DNA of 64,000 nt, from contig CM060464.1 in assembly GCA_030544235.1 (NCBI GenBank), positions 24,481,152-24,545,151 of the forward strand, read 5' to 3'. Below the pieces are notes generated by a model. The model saw only the letters and a program-made list of their open reading frames with translations, was not told the origin of the DNA and made no database searches. This document shows positions 36,100 through 46,984 of this stretch, piece by piece (position 1 is the first letter of the stretch; each line of letters begins with the position of its first letter). The translations under genes were made by a program, and so were the position numbers. Source of the DNA: Lepturacanthus savala (Eukaryota; Chordata; Actinopteri; Scombriformes; Trichiuridae).

Positions 36100-36640
36100 A
36101 CTTGTGTCTTCATTTTCATGTGTCTCCTCTCAGCTTTGAGCAAAGAAGGGATAGAAAGAAGCTGTCACAGTTGATCCTGCCTGGGTTTCACTGTGCTCAA
36201 ACTCAAACAATGGCTTCTTCCCTCTGCCATAGAGACATTAAATACAGTAATTGCCTGTCAGCACTGCTTCATTCAACCATCCTGCCAGTGGCCAGCTGAA
36301 GGGTGAAAATTCCATATGTGAGAGGCAGGAGACATTTCTACGGACATTTCTACCCTTGGCAACCACAAGTCTGACAGTGTATCCATCCCATTTCCTTGTG
36401 TCAGTGACGGCTGTTTAATAGGGATTTGAGCTGATTGGGGGTGAGCAGAGCTCCGGGAGGATACCGTGTTTACCCCAAGATCTCTGAGAGGCTTAAGGAG
36501 AATTCCGCTTGAAAGACGAATAAATGCAAGTCGACCGATTCCTGTAATTGAAATGTCAATTATTGAGTCAAAGCTGCCACTGAGAGCTCCACAAAAGCCA
36601 ACATACTTTTCAACACAAAGTGATGAAAAGACCACAATTA
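36100..36640. promoter_or_regulatory. Candidate conserved non-coding element cluster
   Basis: About 500 non-repetitive bases: AATGGCTTCTTCCCTCTGCC, GTGTCAGTGACGGCTGTTTA, GGATACCGTGTTTACCCCAA, GACGAATAAATGCAAGTCGA and AATTGAAATGTCAATTATTG. A 120-codon minus frame crosses it but shows no domain and no splice-site logic. The palindromic TTGA-x-ATGTCAATTATTGA-type motifs suit a regulatory element. Confidence 0.42.
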
Positions 36641-36666
36641 ATCACTTGTCTTAAGTGAATTTTAAA

Positions 36667-37440
36667 CTTACAGTTACAAGGAAAGCAATTGATTTGCTAT
36701 TAATCTGCAGAATTAGTTAAAATATAGATTAATATTAAATGTCTGCTAATATTGATATTTTAAATATGAAATTACATGTTTCCAGAGTCGATGCTGCATT
36801 TGAAACTTTTCCAACTCTTGTTTGTCTATTGATGGAGCAGCAATGTTAAGGCTCTATATAAATAGTCACAATATTCTATATTTTTCTTACTGTCAACAAA
36901 ACAAACCATAATGTTTTTTTATATATATATATAGAAAGATAGATATGTTTTATAGTGTGAAAAAATGTGATTGGTCTGGCTAGGTTTATGCAAAAAAAAC
37001 ACTAGGTTAGGGTAAGGAAAACATCATGTGTTGGGTAAAAATTCCACTTTAAATATACAAAGAAAATATGAAAAGAAAAAAAAAACACTGTCTTCACTTC
37101 ACTTATTTACCTGTATTTGCCCCACAAAAAATGTTATTTCACTCATTCAAAATCAAATCCTGATTCAATCACGTCTCCTTCCGGTAACAAACAGAACAAA
37201 AATGACACAAATTGATTAGCTGTTAATCTATAGAATGAATGAATTTGTTCATTAGTATAAAATGTCTGCTAATATTGACATTTTAAAGATAAAATATGAT
37301 ACTTTTCCTTAGCCAATGTTGCTTTTGAAACTTTTCCAACTCCAGTTTGTCAGCTGTCTATTGATGGAACAGTAATTGTAACACTTTATCAAAATAAGCA
37401 CAGATATCTTTTATTTTTCTTGCTGTCAACAAATTCAAAC
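36667..37440. repeat. Local direct duplication, period about 520 bp
   Basis: 36667-36910 and 37185-37440 are direct copies. Both contain AATTGATT-GCT-TTAATCT, AAATGTCTGCTAATATTGA, TTTGAAACTTTTCCAACTC, GTCTATTGATGGA-CAG and TTTTTCTT-CTGTCAACAAA. Between them, 36960-37184 is homologous to the interior of family R (34770-34960). The unit may be a tandemly repeated piece of an R-type element. Divergence between the copies is visible, so the duplication is not recent. Confidence 0.7.
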
Positions 37441-38160
37441 CCAAATTAACTTTAAGTGTGTTTCCATCCACCTATTGTAATTGCATACAAAAAAGGAAAT
37501 TTTTACATTGATAGATAAACATTTTATGATGTATTGAGCAGATGAAAACATCAAATCTGTGTGAGGAGACTGTAAAGTTCTTTAAATTAATATATGAAAA
37601 AAAAAAAACAGTGCTGTCGCATTTCCATCATGATCTCTTAATTATGTCTTCTGCAATGCTGTCATGGCACCCAACTGGAGAATTAGCACCAACAGCTGTT
37701 TTTCTTGGTAAACCAACTCTGATCATTTATATAACCACGGCAGATGAAAACATAATTTGATTTCTTTTGCCAAAAGAATCTCAATTATCTGTCTGTGGTG
37801 CTGAGCTCTAAGCCCATTGGTTTAGACATAATGTGTTTTAATGGGGCTGGTGGGTGGGGACTGTGCATCTTAACTTCACAGAAGTCCTGATGGCTGCTTT
37901 TAACATTTCTGAATTTAGATGCATTTCTCTGAAGACTGCATGTTTTGAAATATGGGATAGTTTTTCTAAAACCAGAACTTCCTATTACCAAAAATCAAAT
38001 AAAATATATATATTCTTTTACAATATAGGACCTTATCAAGATAACTGACATACATATAGTTTCATTTCTGTCAGTGGGAAACAGTTTTACGCTATTTATG
38101 CATTACTATCTTCAGAATCTAGTCTCTAACACCACGATCATCCGTATCATGTTGACATGG
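37441..38160. other. No gene seen; possible transposon-end wording
   Basis: GTGTGTTTCCATCCACCTAT at 37457 and TCGCATTTCCATCATGATC at 37616 resemble fish DNA-transposon interiors that carry GTTTCCAT motifs. Too little to define an element. The rest is AT-rich. Confidence 0.25.
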
Positions 38161-38179
38161 TACACTTAAGGAATTATAA

Positions 38180-38640
38180 TCCACTCGCCTCTTGCAGGCT
38201 TGTGAGAGCAGTGGTTGTGTGTGTGTGGCTACCGGGTGTGATGAGCCCGGACACTGTCACATCATCCCTCCTCAGAGCCCTCTGTGTTTACGCTCAATCA
38301 CTTCCCATCTGCCTCTTTGTCACACGCAGCAGACAGGTGCGAGAGATGATTCATTGAGCTTCCTTCAAACCCACGAGATTCCAATGAGGGGGATGTCATT
38401 TAGTCCATGTAACTCGGAGCAGTTAGTATCCTAACAAGCCGCTGGCACACCGAGGAATAGAAAAGTAATGACAGGAACCAAATTCAAATTTTCAGAGCAG
38501 CAGCAGAGATCGTATTTGTTTCAATTACTTTGGATATAAGATGGCTGGTGGCTCAGCTTCAATTTATGCTTTAGCTTATGTTCAGCCTTAGATGCTTTGA
38601 TTACAGCCAGTTTGACAGGGAAAGTGAGAATATTCACACA
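38180..38640. promoter_or_regulatory. Candidate conserved non-coding element
   Basis: Non-repetitive, GC-richer block: GTGTGATGAGCCCGGACACT, TTTACGCTCAATCACTTCCC, GATGATTCATTGAGCTTCC, AACAAGCCGCTGGCACACCG and TTTCAATTACTTTGGATATA. No convincing frame. Confidence 0.38.
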
Positions 38641-39892
38641 AGTCCAGGATATTAAGATCAGTCTATAAAATTTGTTTCATGAATTGTTCATCATATATTT
38701 TTTGGGAAATTCACATCTACAATTAAATCTACCAAAAATCAATGGAAATTATTGTTTTAATTGTAGTTAGAATGATATTAAAATTGTAATATATAAAGTT
38801 ATGAAGGTAATTGGTATACTTTCTTGGCAGAGGATGAACACTCATTTATTAATATAAAAGGGGATTGTTGAAAAATACAGTAACAATCATACAGTCAATT
38901 CCATTGGAGCACAAGCAGAGTACAACAAGGCACAAAGAGTGAAGCATATCTTTCTACACTTCCAATATTAAAATGTGCATATACGTGGCAGGGAATGTTA
39001 AAAATACTTCCCAATATGGGCTCATCCTTATGTCCCCAGACTCCTGTATTCCAGGGCTCAATGTAATAGTCTACACTAAAGGGAATTTATAAAATGCTTG
39101 ATATCATGGACTCACTTAAGGTCATGGCTTAATGCTTGATGCTGGTGAAAATGAAAATGCAGGGTTTAAAATCATACTATTCATGATTCTTCTTCCTTCT
39201 AACTAGTATAAAAACAAAATATGACTTAAGTATATATTTTAGTCCAGTTTAGGGTTAGAGGGTTAGTGTTGGTTCGAGAGGTTCGAGAGGTCTTGTGAAT
39301 TTCATCAGACCAAACCATCTAATTATCAAACAAATGACCCACAGAGAACATTATTTTTAAAATGCAGCAGTAAATATTCTGGGTCGTTTTGTGGGTCACA
39401 TTCAAACAAGTGTTTGAGTCAAGTTTGAGTAAAACTTTTCTCACAAAACCTCCCAGACTTTTTCTTTTTTTTTTTTTTTTTGTTTTATTAGAGATGTTAA
39501 AAATCAAATATAAAGCTATAAACCCAACAAAACCAGTAATTATCGTTTTGATAATTACTTGTTTTGTTGTGTTTATATAGCTGTTTTGAAACATTGTTCC
39601 AATAAAAAAATGTATATAATACTATCATATTCATTGTTCTGTACTCATTGCATCCCATGCATCTGGGAGATAAACATATGACTCCAAACAAAACTCTTGC
39701 CATTCTTGCCAGGTTTATTGCTGAAGCAAAGTGTAAAACTAAGGAGAAATATACATAATACAACATACATAAAATAACATTATTATGAATATTGAATTTC
39801 TAAAGATCATATAATATAAAGGTGCCACTTAAAACATCAACATATGATAATACATTTACATAAATAAAATAATGGCACATACCAACAATGTA
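38641..39892. other. No gene seen; AT-rich with one inverted repeat
   Basis: AT-rich. An imperfect hairpin lies at 39516-39580 (CTATAAACCCAACAAAACC / GGTTTTGTTG-TTTATATAG type arms, short loop). A degenerate TTAGGG-like patch lies at 39247-39265. Confidence 0.35.
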
Positions 39893-40102
39893 ACAAGGCA
39901 AGGCAAGTTTATTTGTATAGCACATTTCAACAACGAGGTAATTCAAAGTGCTTTAGATAAAACATTAAAAGCATCAAGATACAATTTAAGACAGTTGATT
40001 AAAATAAAAAATAAACAATACAATTTAAAACAGTTGAATAAGAATTAAGAAATTAAAACAAAGAACAAGTTACAGTGCAGTGTAGAGTAATTCAGAATGA
40101 TA

Positions 40103-40864
40103 TTAGCAGTAGGCAGCATTGAACAGAAAAGTCTTCAACTGTGATTTAAAAGCAGTGAGAGTTGTAGCAGACCTGCAGGTCTCTGGGAGTTTGTTCCAGA
40201 TCTGTGGGGCATAGAAACTGAACGCTGCTTCTCCATGTTTAGTTCTGACTCTAGGAACAGAGAGCAGACCTGATCCAGATGATCTAAGAGGTCTGGATGG
40301 TTCATAAGGGGTCAGCAGATCTGCAATATACCTAGGCCCTAGACCATTCAGGGCTTTATAAACCAGTAAGAGTATTTTAAAGTGAATTCTTTGGCAGACA
40401 GGAAGCCAGTGCAAGGACCTTAGAACTGGAGTGATATGGTCTACTTTTTTAGTCCTAGTCAGGACTCGAGCGGCAGCATTTTGAATCAGCTGCAGCTGTC
40501 TGATTGACTTTTTAGAGAAGCCTGTAAAGACCCCGTTGCAGTAGTCTAGTCTACTGAAGATAAAAGCATGCACAAGCTTTTCCAAATCTTGCTGAGACAT
40601 AAGGCCTTTAATCCTTGATATATTCTTCAGGTGGTAGTAGGCTGACTTTGTAACGTTTTTTATGTGACTATCGAAATTCAAGTCTGAGTCCATAACTACA
40701 CCCAGATTTCTAGCTTGGTTTGTAGGCTTTAACATTGCTGATTGAAGATGAGCACTGACTTTCAATCGTTCTGCCTTGGCTCCAAAAACAATAACCTCAG
40801 TTTAATCTTTGTTTAATTGTAGAAAGTTCTGGCACATCCAATCATTAATTTGTTCAATGCATTT
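40103..40864 (-). pseudogene. LINE ORF2 C-terminal half, with one stop and a missing RT core
   Basis: On the minus strand it starts KCIEQINDWMCQNFLQLN, meets a TAA at 40802-40804 where the family has lysine, then continues open from about 40800 to the TAA ending at 40103. Blocks in order: NLGVVMDSDLNFDSHIKNVT, KSAYYHLKNISRI, HAFIFSRLDYCNGVFTG, QNAAARVLTRTKK, LRSLHWLPVCQRIHFKILLL, GEAAFSFYAPQIWNKLPE and the C-terminal FKSQLKTFLFNAAYC. The 220-codon uninterrupted stretch is the longest open frame in the window. It joins the endonuclease fragment directly, with no fingers/palm sequence between them. Confidence 0.9.
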
Positions 40865-40894
40865 AACACTTCTATGTGTGGAGAAAGTGCTCTT

Positions 40895-41199
40895 AAAGAA
40901 CACACAGGAATGGTCAGACAAACCAACATCTCACCTCAACCTTAGAAATGTTTAAACCTTTAGAGATAATTAAATCCAAAGTGTGACCTTTGATATGTGT
41001 TGGTTCCGTTACATGTTGAATTAATCCATAATTTTCAAGGACACAACACAGTTCTTTAGCACTGCTGTCCTGAGCGTTATCCACATGAATGTTAAAATCA
41101 CCAACAATAATGACATAGTCAAAGTCAATGCAGGTTACAGACAGCAGTTCAGAAAAGTCATCAAAAAAGTGTGCACAATATATTGGTGGCCTGTAAATA
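40895..41199 (-). pseudogene. LINE endonuclease (EEP/APE-like) domain fragment
   Basis: The minus-strand translation begins IYRPP and continues to DYVIIVGDFNIHVDN (the GDFN block of apurinic-type endonucleases). It then gives ENYGLIQHVTEPTHIKGHTL and DLIIS, and, after a one-base frame change near 40928, DVGLSDHSCVFF with the SDH catalytic motif. These are the C-terminal half of the endonuclease domain of L2/CR1-type LINEs, which nicks target DNA to prime reverse transcription. The N-terminal catalytic residues are absent. Confidence 0.85.
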
Positions 41200-41260
41200 T
41201 TCAGAAAAACTGGCTGGCAGGATTAGCTGACAGTCCTAAAATGTGCTCTCAGTTACTACC

Positions 41261-42020
41261 TCTCACTTCCTGCATAAAGTTTTATTCAAACATTGACAAA
41301 ACTATAACTGGTAAACTAAAAACGACCAATAGTTTTTTTTTTTTTTTTAATATGCTATATAAGAAAACAGAATGAAATGAAATGATTCTTTTTTTAACTG
41401 ACACTCTGAACTAATTAAACGGAACATTCATTAATCATTTTACCTTGAAACATGTCTAATTTACCCAAACACCGTAGGAAGGCTAATATGTTTTAACCTC
41501 TTAAGACATGCCCTTGTTTGTCTTATTTGTGAAAATGTTATGCCCCAGTCATAAGTAGCACAGTTCCCATAGGTCACATCGCATTTAATAGCCCTGGCTA
41601 TCAACTACCAGGTTTGGATGGGCTTGTCATCAGAAATTTCTGTTTGATCACACTGCTGTCCATCAAGCTAAAGGTGGTCAAACTTTCATAGTCTGACCCA
41701 ACCCCATGTTTGATTGGTCTGTGCATGGTGTTAATTGATTCAAAACAACTTCAAGACCATGATTGTTGCATTATTTGCACAAACCAATAACTGGTAAATA
41801 ACCAAAGCATAGTATGCTGTAAATGACCCCCCACCACTCCCTTCTTCTCACTGTATGTGTGTCCCAAGAGGTTAAAAGAATGTGGACTGGGGAACAGGAC
41901 CCTGGAAAGGTAGGACTCTGGGAGCCTAAGTATGTTCCCAGTCCTGCTGGCTTGAGATGCTGCAAGAATTAAATAAAAATAGAAGCTTTCACATGTCCCG
42001 ATAACATTGTCTTGATTTCT
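41261..42020. other. No gene seen
   Basis: AT-rich until 41.5 kb, then unremarkable non-coding sequence. A plus-strand 96-codon frame at 41085-41375 is antisense to the LINE and not a gene. Confidence 0.35.
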
Positions 42021-42021
42021 C

Positions 42022-42340
42022 ACAGTTTTCTGCTGCAGGATGGACCCATTTGTTTGGGGTAACATCATACCCAAACTGCACTCATTTTATTCTACGGAAG
42101 TATGCAGAAGATAACAAAGATCGATGCATTCAGCAGGTGATTGAAGCCATCATGCACAGGTTTGATGTGGATGACTGTTTCCATTCAGTAGCCTCAGAAC
42201 AAGAAGCTTTATCCTTCTTCAAGGACCTTGGAACCATCTGTGTCAAAGGACACTGTTATCTCAGAATAGGGAAGCTGTCTTTACTGGCAGAGTGGATGGG
42301 AGTGCTAAGGAGTTAAGGACCTGAATCTGGACCATGACAT
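42022..42340 (+). pseudogene. BEL/Pao retrotransposon reverse transcriptase fragment
   Basis: The plus-strand translation reads FGVTSYPNCTHFILRKYAED followed by NKDRCIQQVIEAIMHRFDVD and DCFHSVASEQEALSFFKDL. This corresponds to the BEL/Pao RT palm: FG-TSSP-CANFAL-ADN, then the active-site FYVDDC-KSV block (here FDVDDC, both aspartates kept), then EEA--L---L. A DLNLDHD stretch after the stop at 42313-42315 fits the next family block. No LTR, gag, protease or integrase is seen around it. Short and broken, hence inactive. Confidence 0.75.
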
Positions 42341-43230
42341 CCAACTTGCTGAGAAATTGCTGAACATTGGCTCATTCAGACTGGTGCCTTTAAGTTCAGC
42401 AGAAGTAATCAAGAGACACGACAGCAGAGCTATTTCTAAAGGAAGAAAATATGGATATCTGGTCCCTAATTTCTCATGCAAACAGAGGCAGATGGGCCTG
42501 CTGTTATTGAGATCTCTACAGTACATGATGAAGATGATGCTATGACATGTTTGATCAACCGCAGCCCATTTTGGATTTGTCTCACAAGAGTAAAGCGTCT
42601 TGGATACTAAGGCTTCAAACTTGTGCTTCTGGAAAAAGAAAAAAAGGAGATGACTGCATGTCTTTCTCAGTTCATGTCAGATCAGACTCAACAGAAAGAT
42701 GCCTCTCACTCAGGAGATACACAATTCCAAGAACAAGCTCTGTTGAGGTTATCTTTCATTGAGACAGATCAGACAAGCCGAACTGCAGATAATCAAATCC
42801 TGTCAAAGAAGAAAGTACTGAAAAGTGAGTGTGTGTTTGAAAGGAAACAGCCACATATATAAACTCAATCCAATATTGGAAGATGGTGTTTTGAGAATTG
42901 TAACTGACATCTTTAATTCTAAACATACAGTGCTTGGAATGGTGCATTTTCTTGTTCTTTTGATTTGTTTTTCAAAAACCTTTGACAAATTAAGTTGCAT
43001 TTTTCTTCTAATTTGAAAACAAAACCAATTGTTTATTGATGATTTTGTTGATTTTGTCAACATTCACAAGTGTTTCTGGGAGCAGGAAGAGAAAGAGTTT
43101 CTAGTGGAAAAGAACTGGGGGAGATGACAATGTGCCACATTGTAAATAGGTCATGTGATAACAAGCAGGGGGGGGATTGTAATCCCTATCTCTTTTCAAA
43201 CATGACACAAAACATAAAAGTTTGTCATTC
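42341..43230. other. No gene seen; possibly further BEL/Pao decay
   Basis: Several overlapping short frames to about 42860 may be eroded retroelement sequence continuing from the RT fragment, but no motif is secure. The remainder is AT-rich. Confidence 0.3.
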
Positions 43231-43234
43231 TTAC

Positions 43235-43575
43235 TGGGGCAGCATGGCTGCATGGTGGGTAGTGCTCTTACCTCACAACAAAAAGAAGGTATGTTCATGG
43301 ACTTTAGCTGGAACCTTTCTTTGTGGAGTTTGCATGTCTGTGTGGGTTTTCTCCGGTTCCCCAGCTTCCTTCCACAGTCAAAAAACATGCTTAGGTTTAT
43401 TGGAGACTCTAAATTGCCCATAGGTGTGAATGTTTCAGAGAATATTGTATGTGCCCCACGGTAGACTGGTCACCTGTTTGGTGTGCATCTCTGCTTGAAG
43501 TGCACTGGGATTGGCTCCAGCAGACCCCCGTGACTCTAGTGAGGAATAAGCCTGTATAGAAAGTGGATGGATCGA
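43235..43575 (+). mobile_element. V-SINE, copy 3
   Basis: Head GGGGCAGCATGGCTGCATGG then GTGGGTAGTGCTCTTACCTC, core TTTGTGGAGTTTGCATGTCT and TTCCACAGTCAAAAAACATG, tail GGCTCCAGCAGACCCCCGTG then GGATGGATCGAT. Compared with copy 2 it lacks about 15 bases in the core (TTCTCCC...). It shares the tail of copies 1 and 2. Confidence 0.8.
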
Positions 43576-44375
43576 TCTTATTGTTGCCAGGAAGAGGATA
43601 TTGTAAGAAATCAAAAACACTAAAAAAAATAGTTTACTGCTTGTGGAATGGCCTCATTGTGATTTTTTTCTCTATACAGAGTACAGACTATTTTTTTGCA
43701 TGAAACTTAAAGGGTATCTCAGTGTTTTCAACATAGAGGCCAATTCCCCATGTTCCTGTCAAATATTGGAAGCATAGAGATTTCAGTGGAGATATTTAGT
43801 TCTTCAAGTTGGAGGGAACTCACTACAGAGCTCAATACTGGATTGATCAGTGAAATTCTAGTCTCACTACTTAAGATAAATGGGAGGAGTATTACTCTGC
43901 ATCCAACAACAGCAAGCTCTCTTTTTAATTGTTAATATTTTATGTACACCTCACCTCAAATTTAATCTACATTAAGTTTTTTACCAGACTACCAGATTTC
44001 TTGAAACATTATGCAGTCCTTTGAGTAGTCTGCACAGTTGAGCTCCAGAAAGGTTTGAGTGGACCTTTTGAGTTAAGATTAGTATTTTAGATTACTGTTG
44101 CCAAAACCGAGAATCAACAGAAAGAGACGATCTGAGGCCTACTGGGACTCAGGCAGAGATGAAAGGGGTGGGAGGGTGTATAAAAAGAGAGAAAACACTT
44201 TGGCAGTGGGGGATTTGTTGTCCATTCAGGTCCTTGTCCCAAGGTAGAACACAGAGCCGGCTCTCCCAATCTCAGAGTATGACAGTTTAAAGCTCAAAAC
44301 AAACCCTTCAAATTGAGCCTGTACCACTCCTCCCTCCTTCCACTAAACCTCTAAATCCTTCAATAATAAAAACAG
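43576..44375. other. No gene seen
   Basis: Non-coding. 44090-44375 is GC-richer and non-repetitive and may extend the candidate element that follows. Confidence 0.35.
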
Positions 44376-44379
44376 AGCT

Positions 44380-44640
44380 GCGAGGCACACGTTGTCCTCA
44401 CAGCCCTGCTTTGCTCTGAGCCTCTTCCTGACATCACAATTCCTTAAGTGAATCTCTGCTTTGTGCACAAGATAGCCTCGTTTCCAGTCCAGCTCTCTCC
44501 AAAATTTGAAAGTAATTTAGTTCCATGGGGTTCCTGAAACATTTATGTCTACTGGGCCATGCACATTTCATCAAAGGGTGGAAAGTTTAAGACAGGGCGC
44601 AATTATTGCACTGCACATTATTATCAGATTTTTACAGTAC
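44380..44640. promoter_or_regulatory. Candidate conserved non-coding element
   Basis: Non-repetitive: CACACGTTGTCCTCACAGCC, GTGCACAAGATAGCCTCGTT, GGGCCATGCACATTTCATCA and GGGCGCAATTATTGCACTGC (the last containing the palindrome GCAATTATTGC). No frame. Confidence 0.35.
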
Positions 44641-45100
44641 AATTGCCATGATTAAAGATTGACTGATACCAAAGAGTTTGCTGATCTATGTTGAAAATAT
44701 GTCCAATTGGATGACATGTTATTTGCAACCTCTAACCAATCAGGTACATGCTGTTCAGGACATGCTTATTCAAAGTGGGCAAGCAGATGGAAAGCATTGC
44801 ATTAATATTCAGCATAACATTCAACAATGGATACAGAGACAGAGCCTGAGCCTGGGCCCTCCTGTTCCAGCAATCCATGGCCATATTTGGATAAATTATT
44901 TGAGTTCAAACATACCAAGAATGATTCAAGAATGAATTTTAGGTAACAGTATGCACAGTATTGCAGAGGGCGCACACAAGATCAACACCAATCTTTTCAA
45001 TACGCATATATTGCTTGTGAGCACTGAGCAGTGTCGTTGGCAGAGGCATACTGCAAATAAGTGAAAGTCTACATTCTTTATCATAATTGCACAGTCCAGA
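44641..45100. other. No gene seen
   Basis: Non-coding; no repeat end recognised. Confidence 0.35.
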
Positions 45101-45104
45101 GATG

Positions 45105-45197
45105 AGTACTTGTACTTTTATATGTAAAAATACTTTTATTTAGGTAAGATTCTTAATGTAGTACTTCTACTTTTACTTGAGTAAATATTTTGCACAC
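45105..45197. repeat. Dispersed TACTTTTACTTGAGTAAA repeat
   Basis: AGTACTTGTACTTTTATATG, then AGTACTTCTACTTTTACTTG and AGTAAATATTTTG. This is a familiar fish dispersed repeat wording; a related fragment is at 58725-58850. Its class is unknown. Confidence 0.45.
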
Positions 45198-45199
45198 AG

Positions 45200-45463
45200 A
45201 TAGTAATCATTAGCCTTGACAATGAGTACCAGTAGAACACTGGAGTGATAGTTGCTGGAAATGGGTATCTATACACCTATATAAATATTGTGCCAAAAAC
45301 AAAAAAAAACAAAAAAAAAACAGCTAGAATAGTCATTTACCACATTAGTAATATACATACTTTCTGAATAGGTTAAAGTTATCTACATTGAAAAAAAACA
45401 GTGCTTTTCTTTCAAAAATAAGGACATTGCTAAGTGACCCCAAAGTTTTAAACGGCAGTGTAT
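45200..45463 (-). mobile_element. Tc1-like element (family T1), truncated, inverted copy
   Basis: It contains AGAACACTGGAGTGATAGTT and GCTGGAAATGGGTATCTATA, the reverse complement of 21080-21125. It ends GTGACCCCAAAGTTTTAAAC then GGCAGTG before TA at 45462, the inverted T1 terminus. The other end is missing. Confidence 0.75.
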
Positions 45464-45464
45464 A

Positions 45465-45805
45465 TATTATTTACATAGCAAATGAGAGCAGTCTACCTTA
45501 GTGTTAATTTCGTCAGTAAAGACCAGATGAAATATATTTGTAGACAGTGTTTTTTCATGATGAAAATGAGATGAAAACAAGACAAATTCAATGTCCTTAA
45601 GCACTGACTGTGACGAAATTAACACACATTTTTTTGACAGAAAAGACGAGATGAAATCTTCTTTATTAAATGAAAATTAAAAAAAAAAATTTCTCTTCTT
45701 TTTTCATCACAGACTTTTAAAATTACAATCAAAAAAGTGCCTTCACGGATGTGCATCACTCGTATATCTTCTCCAGCCCTGCTGGCAGGGTATGTATATG
45801 TGTGT

Positions 45806-45836
<31 letters not shown>

Positions 45837-46630
45837 GGCGCACGTCTGAGTAAGGAGCATCCACTGGTGCTGTTGGCACTAAATACTACTTTACTTATTA
45901 CGTTACTTTATCATAAGAAGCTACTCTCTATTCCTGTTTTAACCTGCTGGGTTACACACATTACACACAGGAAACATTCAAATCATTCCAATACTCCGGT
46001 GGTGTCACTTCAAAACATGTCCATGTGACACACTGAATTAAACAAAGGTTCCTTTCAATTCTATAGACACTTACCGAGATTCATTTTGATAAACATTACT
46101 TTCAACCTTTTGCCTTTTGACTAAATCTAGACTAAAATACCAGGACTTTTCAACAACTAATGTAACTAAACAAAAAAGAATATTAGTTGACTAAATATAA
46201 CTAAAACTAATATGGGTATTTGACACAAGACTACTAAATTAACACTAGTCCGCCTCCAGGTGTCCTCTGTGGATTTGCTTGCTATGGCAGCAGACACATC
46301 CCGCAGCATCGTGGGAGGTATGCAGAGTTGTGGGTGCTCTTTCTGTGCCCCAGAACACTGTAGTTAAAATAATACATTCTCAACATTGTTCACGCCTGGT
46401 CCCTCTCTCATCTCACTGGAGGAGGGGCCAACTCTGAATGCTGTGCTGTCAGCAACTAACAAATCCTATACCTTTAAAGTTCACAAGGTCTATCGATTCA
46501 CTTATCTACCACAGTCAATTTGAATTGAGATATTAAATGCTTCTCACGGAAAATATTGACACATGCGATTAAGTGCAATTAATAAGATTAATTAATTACA
46601 AAGCATGTATTTAATTAGATACATTTATAT
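45465..46630 (+). repeat. Old dispersed repeat A, copy 2, split by a hAT element
   Basis: 46250-46630 aligns with 745-1440 (see copy 1). The hAT element at 45499-46247 sits inside it. The duplicated target GTCTACCT/GTCCGCCT corresponds to GTCCACCT at 746-753 in copy 1, which lacks the hAT, so the empty-site allele of this insertion is effectively visible. The end is AT-rich (GATTAATTAATTACA). Confidence 0.6.
45499..46247 (+). mobile_element. hAT-type non-autonomous element, second copy
   Basis: Ends TAGTGTTAATTT (45499) and AAATTAACACTA (to 46247). Flanks GTCTACCT (45491-45498) and GTCCGCCT (46248-46255) are a decayed 8-bp duplication, 6 of 8 identical. It shares GTGCCTTCACGGATGTGCAT, a GT microsatellite (45794-45836), GAGCATCCACTGGTGCTGTT and TTAGTTGACTAAATATAACT with 28189-29010 in the opposite orientation. 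No transposase frame. Confidence 0.8.
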
Positions 46631-46659
46631 ATGTGTAGGGGTGTTTGACACAGGAGACA

Positions 46660-46930
46660 ATTTGTTATTTTGGCTGGTAAAAATATGCTTGGCCATATAG
46701 GCAGATGCTATCATATGCTCAATTCCAAAGTTTTTAGGGAGTAAAACCTTTGCCATATCTAGTTTCCATCAGTCATGTGTTGGCAACTCCTGACAAGTTA
46801 TTTTGGTTGCCCTTTATTGCACTGCTCCAAAAATATGTTAGCAATCTGCATCATTGTCAATCTGTCCCTTTAATTGCCTGTTAAAAGGTTTGTATAAAGG
46901 CATTGTACCGCAGAGCATTAGCATCAAATA
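46660..46930. promoter_or_regulatory. Candidate conserved non-coding element
   Basis: Non-repetitive: TTTTGGCTGGTAAAAATATG, CCATATAGGCAGATGCTATC, TTTGGTTGCCCTTTATTGCA and CCTTTAATTGCCTGTTAAAA. No frame; texture only. Confidence 0.3.
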
Positions 46931-46984
46931 TTTGAATGTCTCTTAGGCATTGATGCAAGTTGATATACCACCATTGTGGTGATT

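Larger units (their letters stand above)
39893..41260 (-). mobile_element. L2-lineage LINE, 5'-truncated and internally deleted
   Basis: Read on the minus strand, the order is the end of the endonuclease domain (41199-40895), the RT region after the catalytic site and the ORF2 C-terminus (40864-40103), then a 3' UTR. The UTR ends in GTTGAAATGTGCTATACAAA and CTTGCCTTGCCTTG at the + strand left edge (39893-39950). Most of the RT, including the active site, is missing between endonuclease and C-terminus. A stop and a frameshift add to this, so the copy is dead. Its tail matches that of the LINE at 1-675. Confidence 0.85.

Noticed and set aside
36667..37440. Pair of LTRs
   Set aside because: The copies lack TG...CA ends, a primer-binding site or polypurine tract, and the interior is family R sequence.
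43101..43421. 106-codon minus-strand frame and overlapping plus-strand frame
   Set aside because: Mostly V-SINE copy 3 sequence read in both directions.
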